A stretch of DNA of 16,405 nt, taken from the NCBI GenBank assembly GCA_036244855.1, contig BQKZ01007849.1, positions 10,362 through 26,766 of the forward strand. Reading direction: 5' to 3'. Below the pieces are notes generated by a model. It searched no databases and was not told where the DNA came from. It worked only from the letters and a program-made list of their open reading frames with translations. This DNA comes from Temnopleurus reevesii (lineage: Eukaryota; Echinodermata; Echinoidea; Temnopleuroida; Temnopleuridae). Position numbers and translations under genes: made by a program. Position 1 is the stretch's first letter. Each line of letters starts with the position of its first letter. Shown here in pieces: positions 8,842-16,261 of this stretch.

Positions 8842-9224
8842 CAATATCAATAAACTGTACTAACGTAGTCTCTCGCAAAGCTGAAAGAGCAAAAATTTAC
8901 CCTCCTAATGATTATTAACATAATGGATTAATAAGTAAATTCATGCGGCGTCAAATCCCAAGGAGTGAAGACAACTCTAATATGGCATCAGCTAGGAGTT
9001 GACTCCAACCGAACCGAGTCAAAATGACTAGCTTTTCGAAATGTTTTGACTCGAATGGGATCGATCCATGATTGATGTCACATCATTCCGAGTCAAATTG
9101 GCCCACTTTTCTACGTTGAATCCAACCTTATGCCGTTGTGAGACAGATTTGATTCCGCATTTGTGGGAACCTATTCACATCAATCTAGTAAAATGACAGT
9201 ACTACCATCATTCATCAATTTATC

Positions 9225-9603
9225 TTAATATTCATGATCATAATATTCGCCTTCTAAATCTTCCCATTCCTCGTCGTCACCACCTTCGTAATATTCTCCG
9301 CCAACTCCGTCGTCGTAATCCACATTGTAATCGTCCACATTGTAATCGTCCACATTGTACTCGTCCACATTGTAATCGTCCACATTGTAATCGTCCACAT
9401 TGTACTCGTCCACATTGTAATAATCATTGAAACCGTTCACATCATCGTAATGATCATTCATTTGAAAGTCGTACCCTAATTCGACATCGTCATCGGCCTC
9501 GTAAGTGTGGCTGAGAAGATATTGATCCTCGTCGTCGTCATGGTAATCATCATACGATGTTTGCTTCCTTCTTCTCGATCCATAATCTTCGTCACTGGAA
9601 TCT
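9225..9603 (-). CDS. DCST terminal exon, proximal copy: acidic YNVD-repeat tail
   Basis: The acceptor is ctccttctgctcttaaag|A; one base completes the split Gln, then GATTCC... reads DSSDEDYGSRRRKQTSYDDY, a run of Asp/Glu/Tyr, and seven YNVD units, ending GEYYDHEY and TAA at 9225-9227. 125 residues, strongly acidic and Tyr-rich, with no hydrophobic core, so probably disordered. An internal ATG (MNDHYDD) is not needed as a start because the frame continues upstream to the acceptor in the phase left by exon 10371. Function unknown. Confidence 0.8.
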
Positions 9604-12600
9604 CTTTAAGAGCAGAAGGAGATTCATCAAAACATTTTCGACTGGTTATATGTGGTTGGAGTTGAACTCCAGATAATTCACAATAAAAAAAGATATTATG
9701 CATAACAAAATATCTTATAACTATTCCATTCACCCCATTGCCCAGCAGTATTTTCAATATTTCTAATTTGCTAGTTTATATTTACAAGCCTTCAGTGTTT
9801 CACCAAGTTAAGACAGACTTTGAGAACGACTTTACGCAGTCTGCTTAACGCACGACTGGTATCAGTTCTTGTACTGAATGGTGGAGAATCTTGTAAGTTT
9901 ACAATCATTAATGTACTAAAATCTTCCTTAAAGTCGTGTGTAACTTTAATATTGGTGAAACGTCGCACTAGTCGATCAGTAAACGATAGTTAAGTCGAAT
10001 GACGGGGCCATGTTGCCCATCGCTGTTTATGATATACTTTACATTGAGCAAGACAGAATTTGGCAGCATCAGGAGATCTCACGTCCTTCTTAGTTTCAAA
10101 ACAACGAATTCTTAACTCAAGCCATATCTTATGAATTCATGCTAAAAGTCAGCATGTTTGCCACGCTGCAATGTTTATGAAAATAAGTACTCTATCTTAC
10201 AAAGTAATTGTACATGCAATATGATTATAATTTTTGTAATTCTTAACATGTTATCAATACACTCTCGAAGAAGGGTGGGACGCAATTAAACCAGTTGGTA
10301 GAGTTTATTTTCATTTTTCTATATTCTAGTTATATTTGAGCATTTAAGGCATTTCAAAATTGGAACTTACTGTTCTTCACTGAAGTCTGAGAACTCAATA
10401 TATTCCACTTGTCCCATACAGCGCGTACACATGTTGCTTATTTCAGCGATGCATTCCAAACAATAAACGGCTGAAAGGAATAAAATATGACAGAGATTTT
10501 AATTCAACAGACGTACATGCATAAAATATAACAAAATAATGATTTATATTCTCTGTTGATAACATCATTTGGATTGCATGTACCTAATTTACCATTGTTT
10601 AAAAGAAAAATCTGTGCATGATTCGTCAAATTGCACTGCGCATAGAAAATTAATTCAATTTATTATGCATTTTAGAAGAATGAATTATCATTTATAAACT
10701 TTGATTTTGTATATTGCATCTACCATTCGACAAGAGGCACAATATTATCATCGAAGGATGTTATTTCTTCTTTTAATAATCTTTTTACATATCTGTTCTT
10801 TCGTTTATTTCTTCATTCATTTATATATTTATCATTTTTTGTTTTTACCTTCACAACCTGGACTACCACAGGTTCTGAAGTTGGTATTGTTGCTTGGTTT
10901 TCCCGGCAGTCCACACTCGAGACAAAACTTCCGCTCATATCCGCAACAGCCGAGAATGAATCGGCAAAGACAGAACCTGCCAAAAAATTATATGACGTTT
11001 AGCCTTGATGAACTAATGTATTGCACTTAACATTGGGACAACTAACACACCGTTCTCATGACCCACCTTGAAAAGGAGTACAGTTTAGTTTCTAACTATC
11101 GATTTAGGTTCGTTTCCTACGACATCACACTTTTGAAGATATACCGTTTCATTCGTCACCTGGAAAGAGCTAAAATTTAATATTCATATTGTTCGTTTCA
11201 TATTCGTTTCCAACATACGCACTTTTGATGAAGTAGATATAATAAATGAAACATAATTTTTGACAATATGTAATATTCGTTGTAAAACTTATAATTTTAA
11301 ACTTTAAAGCGCAAAGTTTTACACAAAAGTCACTTCTCAAGCGAAAGTCGAAACAAAATTCTTTCAATTATGCGAGAACCTTTCAAATTTACACCTGGGT
11401 CCTGTAAAATAAACATTTGAAATCAATCTTACGACTGATCGAAAGTCTATGATTGATCGCAAGATCGATTGAATCCCTCTTTTTGTTACAGTCCCATAAA
11501 CACTTCATTGTTTTAAAGTCACAATCTGAATTGATTACCGAGCTGCCAGCGTGCTCCTGATTCCGACATCCTCCTGCGTCTTATCAGGTCCATCCTTCTG
11601 GAACTTCATCTTTAGAGCTTCCACCAACCCGCCTCGTCTCTTCATGATGTGGTTGTAGAGAAAGACAATGCGGAACTTTTCCCGCTCGGGGTAGTAGTAC
11701 GCCGCCGCAACCCGCCGGAGTCTTCGGCCGTAGGACTCGGAGAGTATGAGAAGCAGACACAACATATACACTCCGCCTTTAAGATAGAAGTATAAAAATG
11801 ACAATTTTCGAGGGAAGGTTTTATGCAGCCACTCCCTCTGCCGCCGTCATTGCATTTTAAGACTGGTAAGAATGTAAGGGATAGGATAGAGCAACAAAAA
11901 AAAAAAAAAAAGATTGAAATTGGAGAGACAAAGTTGTCCTACTTAAAGACATTATCCCACATTATGATTTGTTATCTAAAAAAATAACATCAAGCTGTCT
12001 GACCTACGTTATTAAATTCATAATATTGATGAAAAAGTGCAATATAAAATTGGGTTGTAGAGGTACTGTTAAGATATCTATGAAAATTGAGAAACACTGG
12101 TGCTCTTTTCCCGCACAGTGTGCCATTGCTTTTATGAAGCACGAAACGTTGATTTTGATGCCTAATATTTTTACCGCTAAGTTGAGGCACACTATTAACC
12201 ATCTAGACAGTTGGGCTTTTTGTACACAAAAACAATGATTGCATTCTCACCTATCTGGTAGTAAGAGAAGATATCTGGAGGATTGGCAGCAGGCAAGCAC
12301 TTAGTGGTATCTATGGTGATGTTAGCGTGGGTTGAAGGGTCAAGAGCCTTGACCAACACTCTGTAGACGTCAGAGAGTAACCCTTCGCCTTGGACAATGA
12401 GATGTACAGTCCCAGGCACTGTCAAATAAAAAGGAAAATTATCCGAGATTAAATGTTTGTGATATCAACGCAATGGCTTGAAATAAAACTTAAATCATTC
12501 AAAAGAATCTGCAGTTCAAATATGCATTTTAAGAGACATTTTCAGAAACATAAATGATGCGTCTAGACTTTCGTTGAACCAAACCTTGTTGAACCGACAC

Positions 12601-15600
12601 CATTTAATGTAGAGAAATAAGAACAAATTCCACAATGTATTTTAAAAAAGCAATTTTAAGAAGCTTACATCCTTGTTTGACACTCATTTCGACTTTCTCC
12701 CACACCACGATAAGAAAAGAGAAGGTGGATGTGTCAGAGAAGATGAACATGAGAGCAAACTCCGCCTAATTGTCAATAACACTATAGATGAAGGTGCAAT
12801 TCTGTTACATTTTCATTAAAAATTTTTTTTTTTTAAATTTAAGCTTACATCCTTGCTTGACGCTCATTTCAACTTTCTCCCACACCACAGTGAGGAAAGA
12901 AAAGGCAGATTTATAGGAGAAGATGAGTATGAGGGCATACTCCGCCATTTTCATTTTCTCTCACGCTCCACTATTATGTTGTACATTACACCTTATGTAT
13001 TTGCTTGTTCTTTCAATAGCCATGAGTATGTACTGTTTTTAAAAGGCTTGATAAATAGATTTTCTTAAAACATGGGAAAAAAAGTTTTTAGTGTCCATTA
13101 TTAGTCTCTTTTTATGCATGGAGGAATGTTTGATCTGATACAGAGAGTGATAAGGATCCTAATCATTCTAGTCATTTGATTAGAATAATTTTATAACATT
13201 TGATATAATTCCTATTTATAATTTGATTAGAATCTCTCCATCAAAAAATGAATAGATCATTTTGATTAGATTTCCTATTCGTAATTATAATAAGATTTCC
13301 ACATAAAAAAATGATTAGATTTTTCTAATCATTTTGATTAGATTTGGAGTTGTCCCCGTTTGTATTGTTTTCCTAATCAAATTTTATTAGTTTGTTTTTG
13401 AAGTGTAGGAACAGAAGGTGGATATGTCAGAAAATAGAGCCCACCTAACCCGCCTGAGTAATAATCCATAATGTTGTAGATGTAGGCATAATTCTGTTGC
13501 ATTTAATATCAAAATAAAGCAATTTTATGATTCTTACATCCTTGTTTGACGCTCATTTCAACCTTCTCACGCACCACAGTGAGGAAAGAGAAGGCAGATA
13601 TGTCAGAGAAGATGAGCATGAGAGCATACCCAGCCTGGTAGAACCACATCACTAAACCAGTTACCATCTTCCTCCGCTCACTCTTAGCAAGACGCAGCGA
13701 AACTGTCAATGAGAATAAAAGAAAATTGGAAGAAAAAAAAACAAACTTGAAAGCCCCAATTAATTTTTTAGTCATAGAATTCATAACTTGGATTATAGGA
13801 TTATGGGGTTTTGAATGAGCATAAATCAAGATGATGAATTTTCTACTAGAAGTTCTTTAGAATTGTGAAGTACAAATCTACAAATATCTTGGATCGTGAC
13901 GTTTTACTCCCTAGCTCCATTAGATAGCCTCATTAGACGGAAGTTCAGTCGCCTGATGAATTATTAACAGTGGTTAGTAAAACATGCTTGCCTCAGACAT
14001 ATCCCTTCGTACACGTTGACCAATTTTTTTTTTATCTTTACAAAATACTGAATCCGATATTTTGAACTCATCCTTTTTTAACTATTGAATACATTTAATT
14101 AATTTTCATTCATTCGTTCATTCATTCATTCATTCATTTTTTCATCCATTCATGTAAGAAACTAATTTACAAAGAAATGAGAAATATTTTCACTGTTAGG
14201 TTTCCGATATGTCCATCAAATTGGGACCTCGTAACATTCCCAAGGGGAGGAGCTTATGATAGAGGAGAGTGCTGTGTCTTACAATTTTTGGGCCCTGAAG
14301 GCCGCCCCTCCCCCGCTCCGTTCCGTTTCCACGACTATACTTACATGGCTTGATATAACTACGCGCCTCACGGTCGCTGAGTGGGAATAGAGTGAACTTC
14401 TTTTTCGCTCGTCGTCTCTCCTCCAACCTTACAAACGGTTTGGTTATATACACGTTGTCAAACAAATCCTTGGTCAGGTACTTAGTTCTGTACTTCATGG
14501 CTCTGAAATCATAAAAAGAAGAATGATTTTGTGAAATTGGTATTTGAAGAAGGAACTGCATGTTGCCAAAAGGGCCATGCGGAAGTGACAAATGCTGTTT
14601 CTGCATGTCTAACCGTCGGCGACCTATTAAGTATGCGCGCACCAAGTATTTAAAAATCCGGGGCTCAACTAATATTGTATTTACCCACACCCTCGGTGGG
14701 AGGGGGGTGGTTTGACTAGCAAAAACAAATAATAAAACAGGGGGCATCAGCTTAAATATTGTACCCCTCGTCTGTTTCTATACGCTTTTTGAATAGCTAA
14801 CAAGACACAAAGGCTGTAATTTTACCCTGATTTTACCCCCAAAATTGCGCCCCCTTCTGACCCAGGCACTCAACGTCCTCCACAACCCTGTACATCCCAT
14901 TTCATGTGAAATACAAGACCATACTAAGAAGGGAAAGACTCTTTGATTATGCCCTGTATGGCCCTTATTGTTTCGCTTTTCTTCTAAAATATTTTTATAT
15001 ATCTCTGTTAGATATGAAACTGTTGGAATAATAACACTCATATATTTTGTTCCCGTAATACATGTAACCCTCTTTTCGGAAACGCGCGAGACAAAAATAA
15101 TTAGATAATAGGAGTAAATACATGCATATTGTTGAAGGTATTTTAAAATTAATTGTCTTTTAAATTGGGTTTCAAATGTAGGAGTAAAGGGTTCCAATTC
15201 GCATTTTACTACGTTGGAAATATTCATCGAAAGTCAAGAAATGTATATCAAATTAAATTTGCTTTGTATTTGAATTTTATCATTAATGACATAATACTAA
15301 CGAAAATATTAATATTGACTATAAATTTACTCGAATAAAGTGTAACTCACTTGAAGAACAGGAAGATGACAGTAAAAGAAAGACAGTAAGTGACCCAGTA
15401 CAACACACTCCTGATAGTTGATGTCCGTCCTCCACTCTCCGCGATGATAGCCTCTTTGATGTCTTCGAGTGTCTTCGAGTAGTTCCGATTGAGCGAGAAC
15501 TCGTGACTTTGATGACATAATGCTAACAAAAATATTAGTATAGACTAATTACACGAATAAAGCGTTAACTCACTTGAAGAACAAGATGACGGTAAAGGAA

Positions 15601-16257
15601 AGACAGTAAGTGACCCAGTATAACACGCTCCTGATAGTCGATGTCCGTCCTGCACTCTCCGCGATGATAGCCTCTTTGATGTCTTCGAGTGTCTTCGAGT
15701 AGTTCCGATTGAGCGAGAACTCGTGACTTTCATGACATAATGCTAACAAAAATATTAGTATATACCAAAGAGCTTTATAAACCTCTTTAGTATAGACTAA
15801 TTACACGAATAGAATGGGTGGACTCACTTGAAAAATAGAAAGATGACGGTGAATGAAAGACAATAATTGACCCAGTACAACACGCTCCTCGATTTCCGGC
15901 CTCCTATCTCGGCGATGATGGCATCTTTGATGTCTTCGGGTGTCTTTGAGTAGTTCCGATTGAGCGAGCACTCGTGACTTTGATGACATAATGCTAACAA
16001 AAATATTAGTATAGACTCCTAACACGAATAAAGTGTAACTCACTTGAAGAACAGGAAGATGACAGTAAAAGAAAGACAGTAAGTGACCCAGTACAACACA
16101 CTCCTGATAGTCGATGTCCGTCCTCCAATCTCCGCGATGATGGCATCTTTGATGTCTTCGGGTGTCTTTGAGTAGTTCCGATTGAGCGAGAACTCGTGGG
16201 TGAACTCGAAATCGACGTAGAACTGCTCCTCGAGCTTGTCCACGGCGACCTCAAAGC
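9225..16257 (-). CDS. DC-STAMP domain protein (DCST1/DCST2/sneaky type), C-terminal 515 aa
   Basis: Multipass membrane protein of the family containing DCST1, DCST2, Drosophila sneaky and nematode SPE-42/SPE-49, which act in sperm-egg fusion or sperm membrane breakdown; human DCST1 is also reported as a RING ubiquitin ligase. Exons in order: 16257-16044, 14502-14345, 13702-13538, 12418-12251, 11776-11539, 10976-10849, 10470-10371, 9603-9225. Phases agree throughout and yield 515 residues. Membrane helices lie near 53-70, 137-167 and 236-248. The DC-STAMP domain spans about 72-285 (YLTKDLFDNVYIT, TLFPLSDREARSYIKP, AAAYYYPEREKFRIVFLYN). An eight-Cys RING-like module is at 332-374. The tail 391-515 is acidic with YNVD repeats, which I do not know from other family members. 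A second, identical terminal exon is at 8481-8103. DCST1 versus DCST2 is not decided; the 5' exons lie right of the window. Confidence 0.9.
9313..9422 (-). repeat. Coding minisatellite, 15-base units in 45-base triplets (copy 2)
   Basis: Identical in unit number and order to the array at 8191-8300. Minisatellites normally change length quickly, so equal arrays argue for recent copying or conversion. Confidence 0.88.
9790..9970. mobile_element. MITE C, degenerate member of the same family
   Basis: Starts cttcagtgtttcaccaagtt and ends attggtgaaacgtcgcact, an imperfect inverted pair. The interior shares gagaacgactttacgc-type motifs with A and B but is clearly more diverged. It lies in the intron just upstream (on the - strand) of the terminal exon. 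Confidence 0.65.
9971..10370 (-). other. Intron between RING-like exon and terminal exon, nothing further recognised
   Basis: Starts (on the - strand) with gtaagt at 10370. Apart from MITE C at its far end, no repeat or coding motif is seen. Confidence 0.65.
10371..10470 (-). CDS. DCST exon: second half of RING-like zinc module
   Basis: The acceptor is tttattcctttcag|CC. It encodes VYCLECIAEISNMCTRCMGQ and VEYIEFSDFSEE. It ends CA|gtaagt, a perfect donor that leaves 2 bases. Reading through instead gives CAG TAA, an immediate stop, so intron retention would end the protein right after the zinc module without the acidic tail. Confidence 0.88.
10471..10848 (-). other. Intron splitting the RING-like module, nothing recognised
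   Basis: Bounded by gtaaaa (10848 side) and tttattcctttcag (10471 side). The 109-codon + strand open frame at 10701-11030 is the antisense shadow of the RING-like exon plus intron. Confidence 0.65.
10849..10976 (-). CDS. DCST exon: first half of RING-like zinc module
   Basis: The acceptor is ataattttttggcag|G and the donor is TGTGAAG|gtaaaa. It encodes FCLCRFILGCCGYERKFCLE, CGLPGKPSNNTNFRTCGSPG and CE. It supplies the first four paired Cys of the module (332, 335, 350, 355 in the assembled fragment), and four extra Cys upstream (316, 318, 324, 325). Confidence 0.9.
10977..11538 (-). other. DCST intron before the RING-like exon, nothing recognised
   Basis: AT-rich, bounded by gtaatc (donor side, 11538) and ataattttttggcag (acceptor side, 10977). 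No repeats recognised. Confidence 0.65.
11539..11776 (-). CDS. DCST exon: last transmembrane helix and end of DC-STAMP domain
   Basis: The acceptor is acttctatcttaaag|GC and the donor is GCAGCTCG|gtaatc. It encodes GVYMLCLLLILSESYGRRLR, RVAAAYYYPEREKFRIVFLY and NHIMKRRGGLVEALKMKF. A hydrophobic helix is followed by the basic RRLRR cytosolic edge and the family motif YYPEREKFRIVFLYN. The local GC content (gcgtactactac, gccgcaacccgccgg) is higher than in the surrounding introns. Confidence 0.94.
11777..12250 (-). other. DCST intron, nothing beyond a poly-A tract
   Basis: Contains A16 at 11896-11911. Overlapping short open frames on both strands at about 11969-12238 show no motif. Confidence 0.6.
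12251..12418 (-). CDS. DCST exon: loop segment of DC-STAMP domain
   Basis: The acceptor is cctttttatttgacag|TG and the donor is CAGATAG|gtgaga. It encodes PGTVHLIVQGEGLLSDVYRV, LVKALDPSTHANITIDTTKC and LPAANPPDIFSYYQI. It has one potential N-glycosylation site (NIT) and a Cys, as expected for an extracellular loop between two membrane segments. Phase 1-1. Confidence 0.92.
12669..12765 (-). pseudogene. Partial copy of the DC-STAMP hydrophobic exon (copy 2)
   Basis: Encodes EFALMFIFSDTSTFSFLIVV and WEKVEMSVKQG with donor GGAT|gtaag. Like the copy at 12849 it lacks the front of the exon. The two share the tWEKVEMSV version, so they probably derive from each other rather than separately from the parent. 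Confidence 0.7.
12849..12949 (-). pseudogene. Partial copy of the DC-STAMP hydrophobic exon (copy 1)
   Basis: Encodes EYALILIFSYKSAFSFLTVV and WEKVEMSVKQG followed by the same GGAT|gtaag donor as exon 13538. The front half of the exon and its acceptor are missing. The frame stays open, but no in-phase acceptor is visible, and the changed SYKS suggests relaxed constraint. Confidence 0.7.
13155..13395. repeat. AT-rich stretch of repeated gattagat-type motifs in a DCST intron
   Basis: Variants of attttgattagattt and its inverse aatcaaat recur about eight times, including the run attagatttttctaatcatt around 13316. Irregular spacing; looks like a degraded simple repeat. Confidence 0.5.
13396..13500 (-). 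pseudogene. Third, strongly decayed copy of the same duplicated segment
   Basis: gaacagaaggtggatatgtc and the following ataatgttgtagatgtaggc / aattctgttgcattt stretch match 12719-12810 (gagaaggtggatgtgtcaga, aattctgttacattt). The coding part is broken and the donor end is lost. Confidence 0.55.
13538..13702 (-). CDS. DCST exon: DC-STAMP domain, hydrophobic segment
   Basis: The acceptor is ttattctcattgacag|TT and the donor is CAAGGAT|gtaaga. It encodes SLRLAKSERRKMVTGLVMWF, YQAGYALMLIFSDISAFSFL and TVVREKVEMSVKQG. The long hydrophobic stretch is probably one or two membrane passes. Phase 1 at both ends. Partial copies of its 3' half lie in the next intron. Confidence 0.92.
13703..14344 (-). 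other. DCST intron with an ATTC microsatellite
   Basis: Begins gtaagt and ends ttattctcattgacag on the - strand. The only structure noticed is the tetranucleotide run near 14107. Confidence 0.65.
14107..14153. repeat. (ATTC)n microsatellite
   Basis: cattcattcgttcattcatt and following units, interrupted near 14138 by tttttt. Confidence 0.9.
14345..14502 (-). CDS. DCST exon: start of DC-STAMP domain
   Basis: The acceptor is tttttatgatttcag|A and the donor is AAGCCAT|gtaagt. It encodes AMKYRTKYLTKDLFDNVYIT, KPFVRLEERRRAKKKFTLFP and LSDREARSYIKP. The pattern YLT..LFDN.YIT..F...E.RR......LPL...E...YI is the signature start of the DC-STAMP family domain. Rich in Arg/Lys, consistent with a cytosolic loop. 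Confidence 0.94.
14503..15287 (-). other. DCST intron before the DC-STAMP exon, nothing recognised
   Basis: Ends ttctttttatgatttcag on the - strand, a good acceptor. A 149-codon open frame at 14778-15227 has no motif and crosses the duplication edge without conservation, so it is not called. Confidence 0.6.
15351..15506 (-). CDS. DCST cassette exon D (extra copy of transmembrane exon)
   Basis: 156 bases, open, with AG (catcaaag|T) and AA|gtgagt donor. It encodes HEFSLNRNYSKTLEDIKEAI, SGGRTSTIRSVLYWVTYCLS and FTVIFLFFK. It lies nearest to the next constitutive exon (14502), to which it is phase-compatible. The intron start after it matches the introns after A, B and C until about 15288, where the array ends. 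Confidence 0.6.
15574..15726 (-). CDS. DCST cassette exon C (extra copy of transmembrane exon)
   Basis: 153 bases, open, with AG (catgaaag|T) and gttaac-type context at the donor (AA|gtgagt). It encodes HEFSLNRNYSKTLEDIKEAI, then SAGRTSTIRSVLYWVTYCLS and FTVILFFK. One codon is deleted in the helix relative to A and D. Phase 2-2 as for cassette B. Against cassette D it has 5 silent and 1 replacement change. Confidence 0.6.
15828..15977 (-). CDS. DCST cassette exon B (extra copy of transmembrane exon)
   Basis: 150 bases, exactly 50 codons including the split one, between an AG (catcaaag|T) and a gtgagt donor. It encodes HECSLNRNYSKTPEDIKDAI and a helix VLYWVNYCLSFTVIFLFF. Against exon A it has 11 silent and 3 replacement changes plus one clean two-codon deletion. 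Entry needs 1 base and exit leaves 2, so it fits after exon A or another cassette, not in place of A. The acceptor has a poor pyrimidine tract, so use in mRNA is unproven. Confidence 0.6.
16044..16257 (-). CDS. DCST exon A: pre-DC-STAMP segment with transmembrane helix
   Basis: The acceptor is atttcatcag|GC (2 bases complete a codon) and the donor is TTCTTCAA|gtgagt (2 bases left). It encodes FEVAVDKLEEQFYVDFEFTH, EFSLNRNYSKTPEDIKDAII and a hydrophobic helix VLYWVTYCLSFTVIFLFF. Joining AA to the A of exon 14502 makes Lys, so this exon can splice straight to the DC-STAMP exon. Its 3' three quarters are repeated in three downstream cassettes. Confidence 0.9.
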
Positions 16258-16261
16258 CTGA

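Larger units (their letters stand above)
8986..9810. repeat. Tandem duplication, copy 2 (terminal exon region)
   Basis: Second copy of the 825-base block, nearest to the upstream DCST exons and therefore the first terminal exon met by a transcript. Bounded on the right by the interior of MITE C. Confidence 0.92.
15288..16043 (-). repeat. Tandem array of partial exon plus intron start (units of about 220-250 bases)
   Basis: Each unit holds the exon body from CACGAG to the gtgagt donor, followed by the same intron start (ttcgtgtaattagtctatac, then aatatttttgttagcattat). The units are continuous from exon A leftward to about 15288. Unit C to B has an insert (15760-15790). Copying began inside exon A, so the copies lack its first 20 codons and its native acceptor. 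Confidence 0.85.

Noticed and set aside
11969..12238. Overlapping 60-90 codon open frames on both strands
   Set aside because: No motif and no splice support; intronic noise.
14778..15227. 149-codon open frame on the - strand
   Set aside because: No recognisable motif; lies wholly in an intron between phase-matched exons and is partly low complexity.
15351..16257. Cassettes B-D as mutually exclusive alternatives to exon A
   Set aside because: Acceptor phases differ (A takes 2 bases, the cassettes take 1), so replacing A would shift the frame, and the cassettes lack A's first 20 codons.
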